From Brasenia schreberi (Eukaryota > Streptophyta > Magnoliopsida > Nymphaeales > Cabombaceae): a stretch of 64,000 nucleotides of DNA. A program made the translations under genes and the position numbers. The stretch spans positions 5,171,501 through 5,235,500 of the forward strand of contig JAYKKT010000041.1 of NCBI GenBank assembly GCA_036023115.1. Direction: 5' to 3'. The notes under the pieces are model-generated. The model ran no database searches. It saw only the letters and a program-made list of their open reading frames with translations, and was not told the origin of the DNA. Each line of letters starts with the position of its first letter. Within the stretch, counting starts at the first letter, position 1. Shown piece by piece: positions 22,142 through 34,639 of this stretch.

Positions 22142-24893
22142 GAGATAGAGGATACAGGTTTTAAATTATGGTACTCAGGTAAAGAAAAGGCTCGAAACGG
22201 AGTTGGTATTATCATAAATAAAGATTTAAAGGAGAGTATAGTAGACATACAACGATATGGTGACCGAATCATGACGTTGAAATTAGTGTTAGGAGCAGAG
22301 GTTTTGAATATAGTTTGTGCGTACGCACTCCAAGTAGGACTAGAAGATAGTATAAAGACAGTTTTTTGGGAAGAGTTAGATAAGCTGTTTCAAAAGATTC
22401 CACCAAGGGAGATGATTTGTTTAGGAGGAGATTTAAATGGACATGTCGGTAAAGAGGCATTAGGATATCAAGGGATTCATGGAAACTTTGGTTTTGGGGA
22501 TATAAACGAGGAAGGTAGGGAGATTTTAGATTTTGCTATGGCATTTTATCTCTTTATAGTCAATACAATTTTCAAAAAACGAGATGAACATTTAATTACT
22601 TATAAGAGTGGCTTATCACAAACACAAATTGATTACTTTATTTGTAGAAAAAAAGATAGAGCGTGTTGTAAAGATTGTAAGGTAATTCCAGGAGAAAGCT
22701 TAACCACCCAACATCGACTTTTAGTTATGGATTTACAAATAAAAAATTAGACAAAGAAGAAAAGAGTGCATCGAGCTACTCGGACTAAATGGTGGAACCT
22801 CAAAAGCGAGAAAGAAGATATATTTAAAAAGAAAGTCCTTCAAGGAGATGTTTGGAATTATGTTGGCACACCCTGTGATATGTGGAACAATATGGCTATA
22901 CATATTAGGAAAGTTGCGAAAGATGTGTTAGGGTTATCTAAGGGAGGTGTACCGGCACAAAAAGAAGCTTGGTGGTGGAGTGAAGTAGTACAAAATAAAA
23001 TCAAGGCAAAGAGGGCATGTTACAAATTACATTATGCTAAGAAAACTAGTGAAACTTTAGAAGCTTATAAGAAAGCAAAGAAGGAAGCGAAAAAGGCCGT
23101 TAGTGAAGCAAAAGCTAAGATTTGGGAGGACTTATATAAAAAACTCAACTCAAAAGAGGGTGAAAGAGATATTTTTAGGATAGCTAGAGCTAGAGATAAG
23201 AAAACTAAAGATCTTAATTATGTTAGATGCAAAAAAGACGAGGATGAAAAAATTCTAGTGGCAAATGATGATATACGAAATAGATGGAAAAACTATTTTA
23301 ATAATCTTTTTAATGAAAATAAAGATGTTAATATTAGTTTAGGAGATTTAGCCAAGTCAGAAAAGTATATAAACCACAATTTCTATCGACGTATTCAAAA
23401 GAATGAAGTCAACGAGGCTCTTAAACATATGAAGGGTGGTAAATCGGTAGGACCAGATAATATTCCTATAGAAGTTTGGAAAATACTAGGAGAAATAGGA
23501 ATCACTTGGCTCACAAGACTATTTAATGAAATATGGAAAAACCAAAAGATGCCCGAGGAATGGAGAGCAAGTACACTTATACCCATATATAAGAACAAGG
23601 GAGACGTTCAAAATTATGCAAATTATCGAGGTATCAAGTTAATGAGTCATACTATGAAATTATGGGAAAGAATTATCGAACGTAGGTTAAGACAAGTATC
23701 AAGTACAACGGATAACCAATTTGGATTCATGCTAAGCAGATCTACTATCGAAGCGATTCACCTTTTGAGACGTCTTATGAAACATTTTAGAGCAAAAAAG
23801 AAAGACCTTCACATGATATTTATTGATCTAGAAAAAGCTTATGATAGGGTACCGAGGGAGGTTCTTTGGAGAACTTTGGAAAAAAGAGGTATCCCATTGA
23901 CATATATTAGCCTTATAAGAGGCATGTATGATGATGCAAAAACATGTGTGAGGACTCACGAAGGAACGACAGACTTCTTTGAAGCTAATATTCGGTTACA
24001 TCAAAGATCAACTTTAAGTCCATACTTATTTATAATGGTGATGGATGAGTTAACAAAACATATTCAAGATGAAGTACCTTGGTGTATGTTATTTGCAGAT
24101 GACATTGTATTAGTAGAAGAGTCTAAGGAAAAAGTTAATAGAAAATTGGAACTATGGAGAGAAACATTAGAAAGCAAAGGCCTTCGACTTTGTAGAACAA
24201 AGACAGAATATATGGAATGTAAGTTTGATCATTTGGTTACCTCAGAGGACAGAGAAATTAAAATTGGCACACATTGCATCCCCCAAAAGGAAAGTTTTAA
24301 ATACTTAGGGTCACTTTTTCAGAGTGATGGAAGAATTGATGGAGATGTTATGCATAGAATTAATTCTGGTTGGTTAAAATGGAGAGGAGCATCAGGTATT
24401 CTTTGTGATAAGAAGATACCATTAAAGTTAAAAGGTAAATATTATAGAGCAGCAATTAGGCCTGCCATGTTTTATGGTTCTGAGTATTGGGCAGTTAATT
24501 ATCAACATGTACAAAAGATGTCTGACAGAAATGAAGATGTTGAGATTGATGAGTGGTCAGACAAGAAAAGACCGTATACATAATGAGGTTATTAGAAACA
24601 AATTAGGAGTGGCACCAATAGAGGATAAAATGAGAGAATATCATTTAAGATGGTTTGGACATATAGAAAGAAAATCAAAAGAAGAACCTATAAAAAGGTT
24701 AGAAAAACTAAATTTGGAAAGTATTAAAAGAGGTAGAGGACGACTACAAAAGTGTTGAAAAGAAACAATAAAGAATGATCTAGCTTATTGGGAGTTAACT
24801 GCCAACATGGCACATGATAGGGATATGTGGAAACAAAGAATCCATGTAGCCGACCCCGTCTAGTATGGGAAAAGGCTTAGTTGTTGTTATTGT
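22142..24893 (+). mobile_element. Body of RTE LINE copy B
   Basis: From GAGATAGAGGATACAGG to the tail GGCTTAGTTGTTGTTATTG. It is the best-preserved copy of the family here. Together with 18351-18864 it adds up to about 3.27 kb, essentially full length. No target duplication could be matched at its restored ends. Confidence 0.85.
22271..24758 (+). pseudogene. RTE LINE polyprotein, copy B, nearly intact
   Basis: Endonuclease at 22271-22750 (CLGGDLNGHVG, SGLSQTQIDYFICRKKD, TQHRLLVMD), then an in-frame TAG at 22748-22750. The long frame 22766-24583 (605 codons) holds the linker and reverse transcriptase: [48 protein letters not shown] and [12 protein letters not shown] with the catalytic Asp pair. 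A frameshift near 24520 moves the C-terminal segment ([20 protein letters not shown]) to the frame ending at 24758. Apart from the inversion that removed the endonuclease N terminus, only one stop and one frameshift are visible in this part. The reverse transcriptase motifs are preserved except for some substitutions ([11 protein letters not shown] where other copies have LHQGSTLSPY). Confidence 0.85.
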
Positions 24894-26223
24894 ATGGGGC
24901 TTTCAAGAATTGACAAGAATTTTTGCCATGGAAGAATAACGTATCACAATTTTGGGAATAAACAAACATAACAAAATGGTGAATTTGAAGCTTGTACCGA
25001 ATTAAGTTGGATGTAGAGGATTCTGAAGACAACTGCTAAAATTAAGGGAAAATAGCAGCAATAGACTGTCGTTCAATGTAAATATTGAGGTATTATATGC
25101 CATAATCAAATTCCAACTTCGTTTCGCTGTTGAATAATGTGTTTATTTACGGCAAGTATGGATCATTCGACGACAAGTGTTGAAATTCTCAGAGAAGAAT
25201 GATTGAGTATCACCATTTGGTCATCAAATACTCGAACATAATTGTGTATCAGATTTGGATCCATATGCTGAATGACAACTTGATTTACGTCAGATAGCAT
25301 ATCCTAGGATTAAAAAGCTAAAATTTCAGACCATAGGATCCTTCGCTGGTTAGAGAATAATCTGGTGATCTATCTTTCTAGCCTCTAATCAGAATAACAA
25401 GCATGCTTTTCACCATAAAAGGTCATAGACCATACGATACTCATCTGTAGGAAGCACCACAACAAATTAAGTTCTTACCAGTGTTGCAGAAACAGATTTT
25501 TTTTTCCCAGCAATGAAATTATTCTCGTACACAAGATTCAAGAAAAGTTTCTCTTTTAATGTATATTAAGAGGATTTATAAAAATATAAACAGAAATAAC
25601 ATTATCTAATAACTTGACTCTGGACTCAATACAACAGCCCCGCTCCACTCTCTCGTGATTGCTCAAGCAGCAATAGACCTGATAAACCAAACACTCGCAC
25701 CTATTTTGAGTTTTCTTGGGTAATCCATGATAATTGAATTTTTGCGAATCTAATCAGACCTCAGCTTGATTTAACAATCTTCATCAAAGTCGAGTCGAAT
25801 TATCACGAACGCACTGCACGCAAAATTTAAATTAGTGATCCATCCCTTCGACCTGAGTTTCCCATCAACTGTTTTTTTACTCAATATGCATGTTTTACCA
25901 TGTCAGGCCAAATGAATACCGTGTCCGACCCAATCAAAGGCAGTCAACATCTGAAATGTAGACGGAAGTGACAAATCTAGCATCCTCTAAGTTTTTCCTG
26001 TCAATAAAATAAATTTTGTTACATGACGCTTAAGAGCCTCTCTCTCTCTCTCTGTGATGCACCAAGTTAGAACCTGCAAAGCGCACAAAATAGCCTAAGT
26101 GTAAAAGGTTATGGTGTTTCCATATCCAACAAATTAGCCAATTCCCGCAGATATAAGAGGCACATAAAGTTAGCCAGATGATTCAAGCATTGAATAATGC
26201 AAGAACCTTGTTCAGCTAAGATG
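24894..26223. other. Intergenic, no gene recognised
   Basis: AT-rich DNA without a recognisable gene. A short (CT)n tract lies at about 26038-26053. Confidence 0.45.
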
Positions 26224-26234
26224 CCTAATTAAGA

Positions 26235-26508
26235 GAGAATCCTACCTTAACTAAGCCTTTTCTCATACTAGGTGGAGTGAGCTAAAGGGTGTGAAACATG
26301 AGGGCTTCCAAGGTTACTCATCACATTACTATTCACCTAAGCATAATTACCTTTGGATTTCGGATGAGATCCAGTACATTCATGCTTAAAATGTCACACC
26401 CTTCAGACCCAAAAAAATTCCGCTCGTTATCTGCTACCTAACACAACAATTCACCTTTATCCGGGCTTGGACAAGGCCATGCAAAAGTGATCTCTTACAT
26501 GGGGAGTT
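26235..26508 (-). mobile_element. SINE-like non-autonomous derivative of the RTE LINE (about 274 bp)
   Basis: On the minus strand the 5' part, CCATGTAAGAGATCAC followed by CCAAGCCCGGATAAAGG, matches the 5' leader of the full-length LINE. The 3' part, CCTAGTATGAGAAAAGGCTTAG, matches the LINE 3' end. The 150-200 bp between them is unrelated to the LINE coding region and has no open frame. An 11-bp direct repeat CTAATTAAGAG flanks it at 26224-26234 and 26509-26519. This is the layout expected of a short element mobilised by the LINE machinery through a shared 3' end. Confidence 0.6.
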
Positions 26509-26519
26509 CTAATTAAGAG

Positions 26520-27490
26520 CATCATCAGACAAAATCTAGAAATCTGAAGTTAAATATGAAGTTTGTTATTCATAAGATTTTCAGCAGCAGACTCTAAATG
26601 TGGTGCCATAAAAAAAGTAAAATAGATATCTAAAAGCTCCAAGCTCAGTATATTTTTCCAACTTAGGATGCCCAAAAAGGTACTGTTCACAAGAGATTGA
26701 CCAAAATCAAAACTAAAAGCTTACCGGATACCGAAACTCCCCTCATGTATTGATCACGGTTTGGTTTGGTTTGGTTCGGTTCTAGCTTCAACCTTGAAGC
26801 AAACTGCTACTAGCGGTTTCTGGTATTTTGAGAACCGAACCATACTGAACCAACAGTTAGGTTCGGTTCTGAACCTAGTGCAACATAGGAGTGAAGGTTA
26901 AAGGGCCAGGTAGCAAGCTACCAATGGGCTTTAGAAAGGAACAAGGAAACATCTAGGCATATGCTTGAATATGCTTAGCCGCAGAAGTGAATTTTCACAC
27001 AACCATGCCTCACAACAAAAACACGATTCACTTCGCACAGAGGTTGACAGGCATGGTATGCTCAGCTGCAGAAGTGAATTTTCACAGGACCATTAGAAAG
27101 GAACAAGGAAACCATGAATATGCTATGTCCAATATCAGAGAAAGAGTTCTCAAATAATACAGCAGCAACTTAGGCATCACTTTGATACTGATCCCAGAAA
27201 TAGAAGATAAATCTTGGAAGTTTGCTATGACAATTGGAATTTTTTTGGGAAAAGTTAAATGCTTATGATCAAACTACAGCGGTCCTGCAAAAGGCACATA
27301 CGAGCACTCCTCTCAAGAAGGGCATTACATGAAGAAATTGAATGAACCAACTTGCAAACATGGAAGAACTGGAGATTGCAGAAGTATAGAGGCATCAAGA
27401 TTCATCAAAGTAGGTTTTCCAAAAGTAGTGCATAGTACAAGGGTGGTTGGGAGGCTAAGTATAAAGGCCATTACATTCCACACACACATG
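26520..27490. other. Intergenic, with a GGTTCGGTTC-rich remnant
   Basis: No gene seen. At about 26755-26885 the sequence is rich in GGTTTGGTTCGGTTC and its complement, the kind of subterminal motif found in non-autonomous DNA transposons, but no target duplication was found. At 26960-27125 a short motif GCAGAAGTGAATTTTCACA occurs twice with neighbouring AGAAAGGAACAAGGAAAC, an imperfect local duplication. Confidence 0.45.
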
Positions 27491-27495
27491 CGCAT

Positions 27496-27857
<362 letters not shown>

Positions 27858-28549
27858 TATGTCATGTTTACCTTATTTATTGCAAGTTACAGTGTTATCC
27901 TCCCTCTATGAAAGGGAGGCTAACTAAGGGTAAAAAGGATCTGGAATCAATAAATCAAACTTGTAAATTGCATTTGCCTTTACTTTCCTATTATTTAGGT
28001 TTTCTTGTCTCTTTTATATTTCTGCCATTTATGTTTCCTACAAGCTTTACATTCCCAGCGATCTACTTTCTTGAAACTCTACTTTCTCACACCTTAACAT
28101 TTGATGCCTTTATTGCTTTCTTAGGAGTAGTGTAACTCCCTTCTCCCTCCCTTCTTCCTCACTGAGTTAGCATGTTTGGGATTTGTCTTCTAAGGATTCC
28201 TGGAGACCCATATATTGCAGATTCCTATGGGGTGTTTGATTCATCGTTCCACGTGGAATGGACCCACCAATCCACAAATGTGGAACATGAATCAGGGGTG
28301 GTACTTTAGTTCCATGGGCTGATTTTAAGTAAAAAAAATTGGCCCATGTTAGGAGGTGGGCCACAGGAATTGGACCTTGCCCTCAAAACACAAGATGACA
28401 GTCTCGCCTTTTGTCCGTCTCTCTCATTAGCCCTACTTTCTGCATCTCTTTCATCCGTCGCTGCCAAGCAACAAGGCGATTTCCCCAAGCCCACCACCAA
28501 GCAATGAAGCCTCGTACCACCTGCCATCCAGTATGGTTCTTCCCTCATC
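27858..28549. other. Intergenic, no gene recognised
   Basis: No coding sequence could be supported. The short open frames in both orientations lack recognisable motifs. Confidence 0.4.
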
Positions 28550-29242
28550 CCATCCTTTGAGTGTTCTTGATACTAATGAATTCTCTTCTTTGGATGAGAT
28601 CCACCCTTGCTTTGTTAACATCGCAAGGTTGAAGGTATGCAAGTTCAGAACCCATTCCACTCATTCCTTTCGGCCAGCTTAATCTTTGACCAATTCATCC
28701 AATGAATTTTCTTCGCATCCACCTGGTTACCCACCAAAACTTGCTCATGCTTCTTGCAATTTCCTTAAAAAGAAAATTAGGAAGAAGAAAGCATGACATG
28801 ACATAGATCGGGATAGCCGGTGCTACTGCTTCAATATAACTTCTTTACCACCTCATGGTAGGTTCTTTAGTTTTCACCCTTGCAAACATTTCATATCCGA
28901 TCTTTAACTGCCCGCATAACCTTAGTCTGAGATATAAACCCATCATCGATGGAAGCACCAAATATTTCTCACTAAATGCTTCAATCTTGATATCACACTG
29001 ATGCATTATACTTCCTTCACATTTTGGTTGGTGTTGGGACTAAATAGAACAGTCTATTTCTCGTAATTAATAACTTGTACAGATGCAATAATAAAGATAA
29101 GATGTCAATCAATCTATTGCATTCCTCAATTGTAGACTTAGCGAAGACCAGGCTATCGTCGGCACACAGAAGTTGGAAAAGCTCCAGTGCCCTGAGATTA
29201 ACTCTTAGTCCCTGTAAAGATATGTTGTTTACTATGTGACAC

Positions 29243-30212
29243 ATAAACCCACACTAAATGGGGTTGGCTACATGGGTTCTGTGTTTCCATAGAACTCAAT
29301 CCTCTGTCATACATCAACTAAAGCTAAATCATTCTTTATTGTTTTCTTCCAACACCTTTATGTTCTTTCTCTTCCTCTTTTAACATTTTCACCAACGAAT
29401 TTCTCACACCTTCTAACCGGAGCTTCCTTTGGTCGCCTTTTCATGTATCCAAACCATCAGAGATGATTTTTTCACATTTTATCATCTATTAGTACCACTC
29501 TTAATTTGTTTCCGACAACCTCATTAAGAATAAGGCCTTTTTTTGTGTGACAACGCCACATATATCTTTTGTACATGTTGATTAATTACTCAACACTCGG
29601 AACCATATAATATAGTAGGTCTAATTGATACTTTACAATATTTACCTTTCAACTTTAATGATATCTTATCACACAGAATACCTACTTGATCAACCTCTCC
29701 ATTTTAACCAACCTTTACTAATTCTATGAGTAATATCTCCATCAATTTTCTATTGCTATGAAAAACTGACCCTATGCATCTAAAACTTTCGTTGTGAATG
29801 ATTAATCTTCATTTATATATATCTAAAGTAACCAACTATCAAAACCTGCATTCCATATATTCTATCTTTGTTCTACTAAGTCGAAAGCCTTTATTTTTTA
29901 ATGTTTCTCTCTATCATTTAATTTTCTATTAATTTTATCCTTAGAGTCATCTACTAATGCAATCTCATCGGTAAATAGCATACACCAACGTATTTCATCT
30001 TAGATATGCTTTGCTAATTCGTCAATAATCAAGGTAAATAAATACAAGCTTGATGTAATCCAATATTAACTTCAAAGAAATCCATGATTCCTTTATCATT
30101 CCTCACATATGTTTGTGCACTATAATACATATCTCTTGTAAGATTGATATATGTTAGACACCTCTTTTCTTCAGGGTTCTCTAACGAATCTCTTTTGGGA
30201 TCCTATCATAAG
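29243..30212 (-). mobile_element. RTE LINE copy E, old and diverged, inside the L1 remnant
   Basis: Matches the 3' part of LINE A on the same strand with heavy divergence: ATGGGGTTGGCTACATGGGTTCT, then AACATATCTTTTGTACATGTTG, then GTAAATAGCATACACCAACG, the counterpart of the FADDIVL region, ending near GATCCTATCATAAG. The (TTG) tail is not preserved. It lies between two parts of the L1 reverse transcriptase, so it inserted into that element. Confidence 0.72.
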
Positions 30213-31633
30213 AATTTGGTTACTTGAATTCTAGGCCTTGTTTCCAATTTATGAGGACCGAATAATAAGTCACTCGAGACTGCCTCCAGGAATGCACATT
30301 CCACCCCGTCATATGCCTTACTCGTGCAACTTTACAGCCATCATTCGAATGTGGCATTTTCTTATATTTTTTAAAGCATGAACCATCTCAAATGCAATGA
30401 GAACATTATCAATGATATATCTATTCTTAACAAAAAGGTTGTGTGTCTCAAAGATGATTCTAGGAAGGACAACTTGCAGGTGATTCACAAGAATTTGCTA
30501 ACCAATTTATAATAAGCATTGCACAAAGCAAATTTCATACCTGTCGATTTCAGCACCTTTGGTATAAGGGAAATATGAGTATTATTGATCAAGTCAATGC
30601 CCTTGTCCTCATTCAGGAAGCTGAGAACACTCTTGGTTGCTTTCTCGCTCACTGTATGCAAAATTTTTGATAAAAATGCACCAGTAATCCATTAGGTCCT
30701 AGTGCTTCTGTTGCCCCAATTTGAGAGAGTGACTCCTTCACCTTAAAGGCTGTAAAAGGAGAACAAAATAACCTTTCACTGCGGCATCCAAACACCTTTC
30801 TACATGGCTAGTGGCCTCTTCTATCCTTCTCAGGTTCAAAGACAGGAACAGGTCTTGGAAGTAGAACCTTGCCATCGCTTAATATTTTCCCATCATTCTA
30901 ACACTGCTGGTTCTCATTTTGGGTCCTTACTATCATGTTTTTCCCTTTACATATTGAGGCATATCCATGAAAGAAAGTTGTATTGTTATCGCCATCCATC
31001 CTCCATCTCATGCGGGAGCATTGGTGCCACGTGATTTTTTCACAAATGAGTTGTTCAAGAAGTTCTTTCCTTTTGTCTCTTAGCAGGTGTAAATTCTCTT
31101 TTGTTGGCTGAATGCTGCTAAGTTATATTTCATTCTGCATCCTTTCTATCTCCCTGTGGACGTGCAGTAAGATGCTATAGTTCCAAGCCCTAAGCTCTTG
31201 AATCATCTAAGCAAGTTTCTCCTTGATATTAGATAGTTGCTCTCCTTGGTTTCTCTTCCTCCAAGTTGTTTTAATCACTCATCAAAGCCCTCGTGGCAAG
31301 TTCACATCTTTTTGAAGCAGAATAGGCGTTTAGCATTGCCTTCCTTCATTCTATATCCTACAAGCATATAAGAATGTTGGTTTATGATCAGAATGTGATG
31401 CAGCCAGACGTCTTACTTCAGCTTCTGTGAATTCCTTCAATCAACTACCATTTGCAAAAAAGCAATAAAGATGCTCTTGAACATTATGAGCATCCCTTCG
31501 GCCATTGATCCATGTAAATCTATCGCATTGGTATCGCATATCATTTGAACCACATTCAGCAATCACATTTTCTAAAACCGGTATCTTAGAATCTGATCGG
31601 AGGTTCCCCATGTTCTCTCTTGGGCAACTAATT

Positions 31634-31765
31634 TCATTAAAGTCACCTCCCACCCACCACATCTCCCTTTCTGGAACTTTCAGGGATTTCAATAGCTGCC
31701 GTGAACAATGTTTCTTCGCTGCTTGAGGATCGCCATTAAAGTCACCTCCCACCCACCACATATCT
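31634..31765 (-). repeat. Duplicated endonuclease motif in the L1 remnant, about 99-bp spacing
   Basis: ATTAAAGTCACCTCCCACCC followed by ACCACAT occurs at 31634 and again about 99 bp on, so MWWVGGDFN is encoded twice, 33 codons apart and in frame. It may be a tandem duplication or a chimeric join between two L1 copies. Confidence 0.7.
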
Positions 31766-32029
31766 CTCTGTTTCAACCAACATAGTGTTGATCCCGTCCA
31801 TCGTGGCACACAATCCAAGTGATATAATAGAAACTTCCCAACATAAACCAAATCTTTATTCATATAAAATCCACTAAATCCAAAAGAATTACATGTCAAC
31901 TGTATGTTAACTGTATATACCATTGTTGTAAAAATCGTATTGTATGATACAATACAAGTTAATCGCGGCACCATATCGTACAAGTTGAGGTTGATTTCTT
32001 TTAACATATAAACTTGAGACATGCGGATT

Positions 32030-33270
32030 TTTTCTCACCAGATTTTTCACTTGAAAATTTTGAGATTTTTATAGATTATGAGATTCCTTACCTTCCTAAA
32101 GCCTTTTTCTTTTGTTCGGCTTGATGACATCCGATTAATTTGATACAACGTGAAAGTATTGTACCTTAGAGTACGAAGGCAATAGGCTTGTGAATAGAGG
32201 CATGTTATGTAACAAAATTCAGCATGGAGGTATTTCTCATATGAAATCTATCTTGCAGGAACCAAAAAAGATGCAAATGCTTGCCATCGAGTGCTCAAAG
32301 CTGAAAATATGAAATTCAATAAGTTTTGAAGGTTATAAAGGAAATGACAAGATTACAATGGAGAGAGCAAATATAGGTGGTTGGGATATGTCTCAACAGT
32401 TTCAAGATACTTCTTGAGAGATATACGGTGAAAAAAATCATAGTATGGCTTAAGAGAAAGAAGAGACGGCTGAGAACACAAGGTGAAAGCGAGATAAGAG
32501 AAAGAGTTTAGGTTATAGTGGCAATAAGAGTGAGGTTGGTTCTTCTTTTACTGCAAGAGCTTTTGTTCGCTCGATAATTACGAGAGATGGTAGAAGAGGT
32601 CGTACACGCATTAGAATACATTCATTTTTTCCATAACGTATAACTCTTGGAACTAAACCAAGCATTAAATTAGCTACAACTTCAAAGAAGGTAATTGAGA
32701 AAATAGGTCTGGAACTCAACCAAGCATTAAATCAGCTATGACTTCAATGAAGGTAATTGAGAAAATAAATCTAAAGTGTGCAAAGATTTTTTTTATGAAA
32801 AATCTCTCTTTTAATGTTGTAAATTCATTTTCTTTCAAAATATGATAGATGTTATTTCTAGTGTAGGATCAGGTTATAAGGTCCCTACTTATTATACTTT
32901 GAGGGGTAAATTATTACAAAAATAGATTGATATTGTTAATAAATGGAGTTCTGAATTTGAGTCATACCTTCATTTCATTCTCAAATTTTTCTCACCTAAG
33001 TTTTCACTTGAAAAATTTAGGGTTTTCATAGATTTCAAAATTTCTCACCTTCCTAAAGTCTTTCTTATTGTGGTTTATCTTTGCTCGGCTTGATGGTATC
33101 CGAATGGTTCGATCCATCGTGAAAGTATTGCACCCTAGTATATGTAGGCAATAGGCTTATGAATAGAGGATGTTATGTAACGAGGTTAAGTATGGATGTA
33201 TTTCTCACTAAAAACGCCAATCTTACGAGAACCAAAAAGATGCAAGTGTTTGTCATCGGGGAATGAAAGT
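32030..33270. repeat. Direct repeat of about 300 bp inside hAT-1
   Basis: The stretch at about 32030-32310 (TTTCACTTGAAAATTTTGAG, CTTCCTAAAGCC, AGGCAATAGGCTTGTGAATAG) is repeated with divergence at about 32975-33270, starts about 945 bp apart. Between them, a 62-bp unit beginning AACCAAGCATTAAAT is itself tandemly duplicated at about 32656-32773. The second long copy is followed at about 33280-33345 by TATCGGTGCCCGTATCG-like motifs typical of the element ends. Confidence 0.65.
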
Positions 33271-33610
33271 CAAAGTTATAAAAAGTGTATCGGTGCCCGT
33301 ATCGCATTGGGCACCGATACACCCATATCGCACTAGGCATTAATACAATGCAATTTTTTAATTTCTTGATAAAAAATCAAAAAATATTAACAAATCTAAA
33401 AAATGCAAGAATTGAAATTAATGAAGAAACATATATAACACAATGAACATTAAACAAAATTGAATCCAAAAGCTTGATTTGAAATAGATAATTGTTAATG
33501 ACCATGACTATAAGAATATTCAGAAAGTGTGAAGAGAACACTTGAGGTTGTGCATAACAAAGTTAAATAATATCTCATAATGAGCATAAGAATGCAATCC
33601 AAAAGAATGA

Positions 33611-33844
33611 TTATAAATACTTTGTGACATTTCTGCATGCATCTATAATCCTTCTTATTTCATCCATTGCACTCAAATTTTCAAGTAAGTCTATGCAATG
33701 TGCAACATTTGGAGTCATAGTCAATATATTTTTTAAGATGATTTTGCCTTTAGACAAGGTAACGAGAATGGTAGATAGTGAGGATAGGCTTATATATATG
33801 ATGTTATGGAATTTGATATACAAGAAAACCTTGACCACAATCAA
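33611..33844 (-). pseudogene. hAT transposase fragment
   Basis: The open segment ends TPNVAHCIDLLENL followed by IIDACRNVTKYL. Plant hAT transposases with a DUF659 domain have the pattern TPC.AHCLDLMLEDI followed by I..AR.ITKF at this place, so this is the end of that domain. Flanking frames are full of stops. It lies inside hAT-1 and is not functional. Confidence 0.6.
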
Positions 33845-34639
33845 TCACTTCTAAAGAATGTTTGGAAGATAATTTATGCACATTGAAACCGGCAAATGCA
33901 TCATGATTTGTATACGACTAATTTTTTAATCCATCTATTAGATTTTCTCCCAACTTTATAAAGGAAGAAGAAGTTAAGAAAGGGATATTGAATGTAATTG
34001 ACCTTGTACAAAATTCATCAACTCGACACAACATTTATTTAGAGATAAGTAACTATATACATAGTGTTAGAGATTTTGGAAGGCCAATGGTAACATAGCT
34101 TCACTCCCAAATGCAGTTAGGTATTATTTGGTTTTTTCTATTGATAAACTGTAAACTATTTGATTTTAAATTGATTATGACATGTAATGCTTCTTAATTC
34201 TTATTATTATGTTTTATTTTAGATGAATTATGGACTCATTTTGGTGTAGATGCACCAATCTTGTCAAGGTTTGCTCAACATATAGTTTGAGTGGATGCGA
34301 AAGAAATTGAAGTTTTTTTTAATGCATTCACACGAAGAAGAGAAACAAAATAAAACATGCTCTTCTTCGTGATTTAGTATATATTGCATGCAATATGAAG
34401 TTAAGGCAAACATAATAATTTAATTATAATATGTTGGTTACTACTTGTACTCATAACATTCATATCAATTTAAATGATTTTGTATGTAATAGTATTATAT
34501 TCGTTTTTGTTTTCTTTATAAACAAATGCAAAAAGATCTAAAAAGGGTAAATAAGTGACATATATCGATGCCCTATGCGATACGGGCACCGATATGATTA
34601 TTACAATGTTGGTATATACTACAAAATTACAAGCAAATA

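Larger units (their letters stand above)
28550..31800 (-). pseudogene. L1-type LINE remnant (endonuclease and reverse transcriptase), split by copy E
   Basis: Reading downward: the endonuclease at 31800-31441 (MWWVGGDFNEI, CDRFTWINGRRDAHNVQEHL); reverse transcriptase at about 30740-30216 (GPNGLL-like start, FVKNRYIIDNVLIAFEMVHALK, then AVKL with a degraded KAYDGVE); after copy E, CADDSLVFAKSTIEECN at 29244-29100 with the catalytic ADD; and a C-terminal stretch at about 28760-28550 including KKIHWMNWSKI and FNLAMLTKQGW. These motifs and their order are those of plant L1-clade LINEs, a different clade from the RTE copies. Many stops are present. The 5' end is cut near 31800. Confidence 0.75.
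31921..34611 (-). mobile_element. hAT-type DNA transposon 1 (2.69 kb), decayed
   Basis: An 8-bp target duplication GTATATAC flanks it exactly (31913-31920 and 34612-34619). Imperfect terminal inverted repeats pair CATTGTTGTAAAAATCGTAT with CAACATTGTAATAATCATAT (15 of 20). Subterminal regions contain GATACGATAC-like motifs and ATCGGTGCCCGTATCGCA. Copy 2 of the twin repeat has the corresponding site without the insertion, near 36590-36620. A short transposase remnant on the minus strand supports the hAT assignment. Confidence 0.75.

Noticed and set aside
18351..24893. Twin priming as the cause of the inverted LINE 5' end
   Set aside because: Twin priming leaves inverted LINE parts adjacent to each other. 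Here 3.3 kb containing the inverted Copia 3' half and its LTR lies between them, which requires a chromosomal inversion.
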